Assembly (NCBI GenBank): GCA_947167745.1
Contig: CAMVJE010000047.1
Coordinates: 1-11,042, forward strand
DNA: 11,042 bases
Direction of reading: 5' to 3'
Source: an uncultured Treponema sp.
GTDB lineage: Bacteria; Spirochaetota; Spirochaetia; Treponematales; Treponemataceae
How positions within the stretch are numbered: position 1 is the first letter of the stretch; each line of letters begins with the position of its first letter. The position numbers and the translations under genes were made by a program. Of this stretch, positions 8,508 to 11,042 are shown piece by piece. The notes under the pieces were generated by a model, which ran no database searches, was not told where the DNA came from, and saw only the letters and a list, made by a program, of their open reading frames with translations.

Positions 8508-8813
8508 TCAATCCTTAAAGACCTCATCAAAAACATCGCTTTCGTATGTGTCGTTCTGTTTTTCCTTTGAATTGAAAATCTGGTCTATATCATCATTTGA
8601 AAAAAGCCCTGCTGTTTTCTTTCGAAATTCTGCTGCCTTGTCTAAAAAACTTACTTTAGATTTTGTTGAAGCAAGTTCCTGATATTCTTCAAATGACAGT
8701 AAAACGCCAACGGTTTTATTTCTGCGTGAAATAAAAACAGGCCCTGAAGTTTCCGCCTGATGCATAAAAAGCGGTAATTTATTTTTTGCTTCAAAAATCG
8801 GAATTGCATTCAT
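8508..8813 (-). CDS. Phd/YefM-family antitoxin
   Basis: Antitoxin of 101 residues that should bind and neutralise the adjacent PIN toxin and repress its own promoter. The N-terminal half fits the Phd/YefM fold used for DNA binding: start MNAIPIFEAKNKL, then GPVFISRRNKTVGVLLSFEEYQEL, close to the family pattern GPxxITRRGKPVAVLxSxEEY. The C-terminal half, roughly residues 50-101, is charged and acidic (SNDDIDQIF, ESDVFDEVF), typical of the segment that wraps the toxin. The ATG at 8813 has a strong ribosome site, GGAGG, 7 bases upstream (complement of 8821-8825). It is the first gene of a two-gene operon, stopping 2 bases before the toxin start. VapC partnered by a Phd-type rather than AbrB-type antitoxin is a known combination. 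The gene lies just downstream of the operator palindromes described separately. Confidence 0.88.
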   Translation of the reverse strand: MNAIPIFEAKNKLPLFMHQAETSGPVFISRRNKTVGVLLSFEEYQELASTKSKVSFLDKAAEFRKKTAGLFSNDDIDQIFNSKEKQNDTYESDVFDEVFKD

Positions 8814-8845
8814 AACGTCACCTCCAATCCTAAGTCTTCGAGTAT

Positions 8846-8875
8846 ATTGTATAATATAAATAGCTATTCTGTCAA
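8846..8875 (-). promoter_or_regulatory. Sigma70-type promoter of the toxin-antitoxin operon
   Basis: Reading the - strand, TTGACA (complement of 8870-8875) is a perfect -35 box. TACAAT (complement of 8846-8851) is a one-mismatch -10 box, 18 bases away; TATACA with a 16-base spacer is an alternative. Transcription would start near 8840, about 27 bases before the antitoxin ATG. Confidence 0.75.
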
Positions 8876-8906
8876 ATTTATATAGCTATTTAATTTTATA
8901 GCTAAT
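8859..8906. promoter_or_regulatory. Three TAGCTA-centred palindromes, likely antitoxin operator
   Basis: Three 10-base near-palindromes sit at 8859-8868 (AATAGCTATT, perfect), 8881-8890 (TATAGCTATT) and 8897-8906 (TATAGCTAAT). Their centres are 22 and 16 bases apart. The first lies within the promoter spacer and the others just upstream of the -35 box. Phd/YefM antitoxins repress their own promoter by binding short palindromes, often more than one, so this is the expected place for the operator. Binding itself is inferred. Confidence 0.6.
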
Positions 8907-8911
8907 CCCCC

Positions 8912-8958
8912 AAAAAAAAACACCTCGCACAGTGTCATCTGACAAAATGCGGGGTGTT
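8912..8958 (-). terminator. Intrinsic terminator of the pot operon
   Basis: On the - strand, 32 bases after the potD stop, AACACCCCGCA (8948-8958) pairs with TGCGAGGTGTT (8919-8929) with a single mismatch, giving an 11-position stem. The 18-base loop can form a small inner TGTC/GACA stem. Nine T residues follow directly (8912-8920). This is a textbook rho-independent terminator and insulates the toxin-antitoxin promoter from the pot operon. Confidence 0.9.
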
Positions 8959-8990
8959 CCCATTATCTTGATTATTCGCTCTGTGGTTGT

Positions 8991-10043
8991 CTAGTTTACC
9001 TGCAGGCGCAGGCTTTCCCACTTTTTGTAGTAGATGTCGAGATTGTCACCCAAATCGTCTTTGAGCTGGCACTTATCCATTGCGCTTGCAGGATAGAGTG
9101 GCGTAGACTTCATGTACTTCTGGGCTTCGAGGTTTACGAAGCAAGGGAAGTTGAAGAAGTCGAGGAATTTCGCATAGTTTTCCGGACGATGGATAAAGTT
9201 GATGAATTCAGTAGCCAACTCAGCGTTCTTAGAGTCTTTGAGAATACACATGCTGTCAAGGTAAGAAGCACCGCCTTCCTCTGGAATAAAGAAATCGATT
9301 GTGCTTTCCCATTCTGATTCGGGAACTTCACCGTAGATAACTTCTGCATAGCCATGGCAAAGCCAGAGATCGCCACGGGCAAAGTCTTTTCCGAAGCCTT
9401 CAGCATCGAATTTTACGATGTTTGGAAGCCATTTTTCGCGAATCATGTTGACAGCTTCGCTTACTTCTCGCTCGTTTGAAGTGCTTACATTGTAGCCTTT
9501 GTATTTGAGAGCGTCGCCGATAACTTCACGATAATCGTCCATCATTGAGGCATGACCCTTAAAGCGGGGGTCTGCAAAGATATTCCATGTGCGCTCATAG
9601 TCACCGGCAGGAACCTTTTTTTTGTTTACGCCGATTCCAGCTGCACCGAAGTAGTAGGGAACTGCGTAAATCATGTCCGGGTCGTAAGTAATTTTTTCGA
9701 GAACTTTCGGGTTGATTTTGTTTCGGTTTGTGAATTTGCTCTGAATAAGAGGCTGGAACATTCCCCTTTTCATCATGATTGAAACATAGTCCTGAGAAGG
9801 AACTACGATGTCGAAGCTCTTTGCTCCACCGTTAACCAGTTTATTGAACATGGTCTCGTTTGAATCGTACTCTGTTACAAGAACCTTGCAGTTAAATTCC
9901 TGCTCGAATTCTTTTACAACATCAGTTGGAGTGTAATAAGTCCAGCTGAAGAGTTTCAATGTCTTCTTTTGTTCACAAGAAAGAAGACCCATGCCGGCTG
10001 CAAGAGTACAAGCCGCAAAAGCGATACGTGGAAGAAGTTTCAT
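8991..10043 (-). CDS. potD: Spermidine/putrescine ABC transporter substrate-binding lipoprotein PotD
   Basis: Polyamine-binding component of a PotABCD-type importer, anchored outside the inner membrane as a lipoprotein. It has 350 residues, the usual PotD length. The signal peptide ends LLSC with Cys23 as the lipidated residue. Family landmarks follow in order: FSWTYYTP (W34, T35, Y37), YDSNETMFNKL, FDIVVPSQDYV, PYYFGAAGIGVN, DDYREVIGDAL (D170, E173) and EGGASYLDS (Y261, D263). From memory of the E. coli protein, the Asp/Glu pair and the aromatic-x-Asp site bind the polyamine amines; here the aromatic appears to be Tyr instead of Trp. ATG 10043 is chosen over TTG 10055 because GGAG (complement of 10050-10053) lies 6 bases upstream and the result is a normal signal peptide. 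It follows potC by 14 bases and ends before a strong terminator. Polyamine type is not certain. Confidence 0.93.
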   Translation of the reverse strand: MKLLPRIAFAACTLAAGMGLLSCEQKKTLKLFSWTYYTPTDVVKEFEQEFNCKVLVTEYDSNETMFNKLVNGGAKSFDIVVPSQDYVSIMMKRGMFQPLIQSKFTNRNKINPKVLEKITYDPDMIYAVPYYFGAAGIGVNKKKVPAGDYERTWNIFADPRFKGHASMMDDYREVIGDALKYKGYNVSTSNEREVSEAVNMIREKWLPNIVKFDAEGFGKDFARGDLWLCHGYAEVIYGEVPESEWESTIDFFIPEEGGASYLDSMCILKDSKNAELATEFINFIHRPENYAKFLDFFNFPCFVNLEAQKYMKSTPLYPASAMDKCQLKDDLGDNLDIYYKKWESLRLQVN

Positions 10044-10057
10044 TATTTTCTCCAAAA

Positions 10058-10933
10058 TTAGTGTGCCGAGGCGAAGCCTTTGAGGCTTTTTCGTAAAAGC
10101 ACGGCCAGACCGCCTATAAGCAGGATAAGCACGAAAGAAAGAGCGTTTATAACCGGACTAACTCCATGCCGTATCATATTATAAACATAAATCGGTAAAG
10201 TCTCAACATTTCCGTTGACCAAAGATGTAATTACGAAGTCTTCGATAGACATTGTAACGCTCATCATAAAGCCGGACATGATTCCAGGCATTATGGCAGG
10301 GATAATTACCTTGAAGAGAGTCTGCTTTTCGTTTGCCCCCAGGTCGTGACTGGCTTCGATTATGGAATAGTCGAATTCGTCAACCCGGGCAGAAACCATG
10401 AGATAGACAAAGGGAAGACAGAATGTTGTGTGGGCAATAATTATCGTGATAAGGCCAAGATTCATGTGGATTCCGCTGAGGAAGATAAGAAGGGAAACAC
10501 CCATGATGACTTCCGGCAAAACCATTGGCAAAAAGGAGCTTGACTGAATGTAGCTTCGGCCAAAGAATCGGTACCAGCTGTTGCCGATAGCCGCAAGACT
10601 TCCCAAAACAGTGGAAATTGCCGCCGAAACAAGGGCGACGATTGCACTGTACAAAAGTGACTGCCAGAGGCGGCCGGAATTTAGGAAAAGCTCTTCGTAC
10701 CAGACAAATGAAAAGCCTGTGAAATGAGAGCCTTTAGAGGCGTTAAAAGAATAGAAAACGATTACGAAAAGCGGAAGAAAAAGAAAGAGCAGGGCGATGA
10801 CAAGCACCGTGTTAGAGAAAGAAAAGGCTCTTCCCCGCTTTTTCCAGCCCCGCTTGGCGTGCTTGTTGCTCTCGTTTTTGGCGACAGGATTTCGTTTTAA
10901 AAATGAAAGAATTACGCTGATTAAAAAATCCAT
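10058..10933 (-). CDS. potC: Spermidine/putrescine ABC transporter permease PotC
   Basis: Inner-membrane permease of the polyamine importer, 291 residues with six predicted membrane segments: about 41-62, 89-117, 133-153, 158-181, 209-239 and 261-280. The cytoplasmic EAA loop that docks on the ATPase is clear: EASHDLGANEKQTLFKVIIP, from Glu193 with Gly199 and Pro212. Before the first membrane segment there are 40 residues with a strongly basic stretch (KHAKRGWKKRGR), somewhat longer than the short tail common in PotC. The ATG at 10933 has AGGAG 8 bases upstream. The next gene, potD, starts 14 bases after its stop. A partner permease PotB and ATPase PotA would be expected upstream, beyond the window edge. 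PotC rather than PotB is preferred because of the position directly before potD and the sequence of the segment around the EAA loop. Confidence 0.92.
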   Translation of the reverse strand: MDFLISVILSFLKRNPVAKNESNKHAKRGWKKRGRAFSFSNTVLVIALLFLFLPLFVIVFYSFNASKGSHFTGFSFVWYEELFLNSGRLWQSLLYSAIVALVSAAISTVLGSLAAIGNSWYRFFGRSYIQSSSFLPMVLPEVIMGVSLLIFLSGIHMNLGLITIIIAHTTFCLPFVYLMVSARVDEFDYSIIEASHDLGANEKQTLFKVIIPAIMPGIMSGFMMSVTMSIEDFVITSLVNGNVETLPIYVYNMIRHGVSPVINALSFVLILLIGGLAVLLRKSLKGFASAH

Positions 10934-10953
10934 TCTGTAAGCTCCTATTGTTT

Positions 10954-10971
10954 AGCCACAAGGATGCGGCT
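10954..10971 (-). repeat. Hairpin directly upstream of the potC ribosome site
   Basis: AGCCGCA and TGTGGCT on the - strand pair as a 7-bp stem with one G-U pair around a TCCT loop. It ends 8 bases before the AGGAG ribosome site of potC (complement of 10942-10946), so if it forms in the mRNA it could influence access to that site. Confidence 0.45.
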
Positions 10972-10973
10972 GC

Positions 10974-11005
10974 CTGACGAGTTTTTACGTGCAAAAACTC
11001 GTCAG
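10974..11005. repeat. Perfect 13-bp inverted repeat upstream of potC
   Basis: CTGACGAGTTTTT (10974-10986) and its exact reverse complement (10993-11005) flank a 6-base spacer. The stem is GC-rich at the base and AT-only near the loop, unlike a standard terminator. It is directly joined to the next hairpin, sharing base 11005. Confidence 0.8.
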
Positions 11006-11038
11006 AAAGAAAAATTGCACGGATGCAATTTTTCTTTC
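11005..11038. repeat. Perfect 15-bp inverted repeat upstream of potC
   Basis: GAAAGAAAAATTGCA (11005-11019) and its exact reverse complement (11024-11038) flank a 4-base loop, CGGA on the + strand and TCCG on the - strand. The stem is AT-rich. It could act as a terminator-like or mRNA-stabilising structure between potC and the gene beyond the window edge; neither is shown. Confidence 0.8.
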
Positions 11039-11042
11039 AACT

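Noticed and set aside
8479..8682. Open reading frame on the + strand across the toxin-antitoxin junction
   Set aside because: It is antisense to both genes, lacks a convincing ribosome site and shows no family pattern.
10462..10647. Open frame within potC on the - strand
   Set aside because: It is a shifted reading of a well-supported membrane protein gene.
10954..11038. CRISPR-like or insertion-sequence-end explanation for the hairpins
   Set aside because: There are no regularly spaced identical repeats, no transposase and no target-site duplication; they are separate short dyads.
11005..11041. Promoter for potC with TTGAAA as -35 box near the window edge
   Set aside because: At the right spacing only CAATTT is available as -10 box, and the boxes lie within the perfect hairpin, which explains the sequence better.

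Overview
The window looks like spirochaete chromosome, most likely a Treponema from a gut, rumen or oral host. This rests on the large Sec/Lsp-type lipoproteins with FxxC-style lipoboxes, a potC-potD arrangement like the end of the treponemal potABCD cluster, and base composition. The genus is an inference from style and gene content, not from a marker gene.

Left part (1-8046, + strand): four tightly packed co-directional genes alternate as lipoprotein, family-2 glycosyltransferase, lipoprotein, family-2 glycosyltransferase, with gaps of about 6, 31 and 30 bases. The two glycosyltransferases are close paralogs along their length. The two lipoproteins share an N-terminal region and a C-terminal half, but the first carries an extra block of about 500 residues (InlB-type repeat, GGAI-type beta-helix, Ig-like stretch). 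The simplest reading is a duplicated lipoprotein-glycosyltransferase pair whose lipoprotein then changed architecture. The function is not known to me; surface display plus a dedicated sugar transferase is the working idea.

Middle (8062-8990, - strand): a compact Phd/YefM-type antitoxin and VapC/PIN toxin operon converges on the last glycosyltransferase. Its promoter is clear, and three TAGCTA-centred palindromes lie in and just upstream of it, presumably the autoregulatory operator.

Right part (8912-11042, - strand): the distal end of a polyamine ABC importer operon, potC then potD, ends in a strong intrinsic terminator just before the toxin-antitoxin promoter. Upstream of potC, at the window edge, are three consecutive hairpins, two of them perfect 13- and 15-bp stems; the companion genes potA/potB would be expected beyond the edge. 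No tRNA, rRNA, CRISPR array or insertion sequence is visible, and no gene-free stretch exceeds 300 bases.
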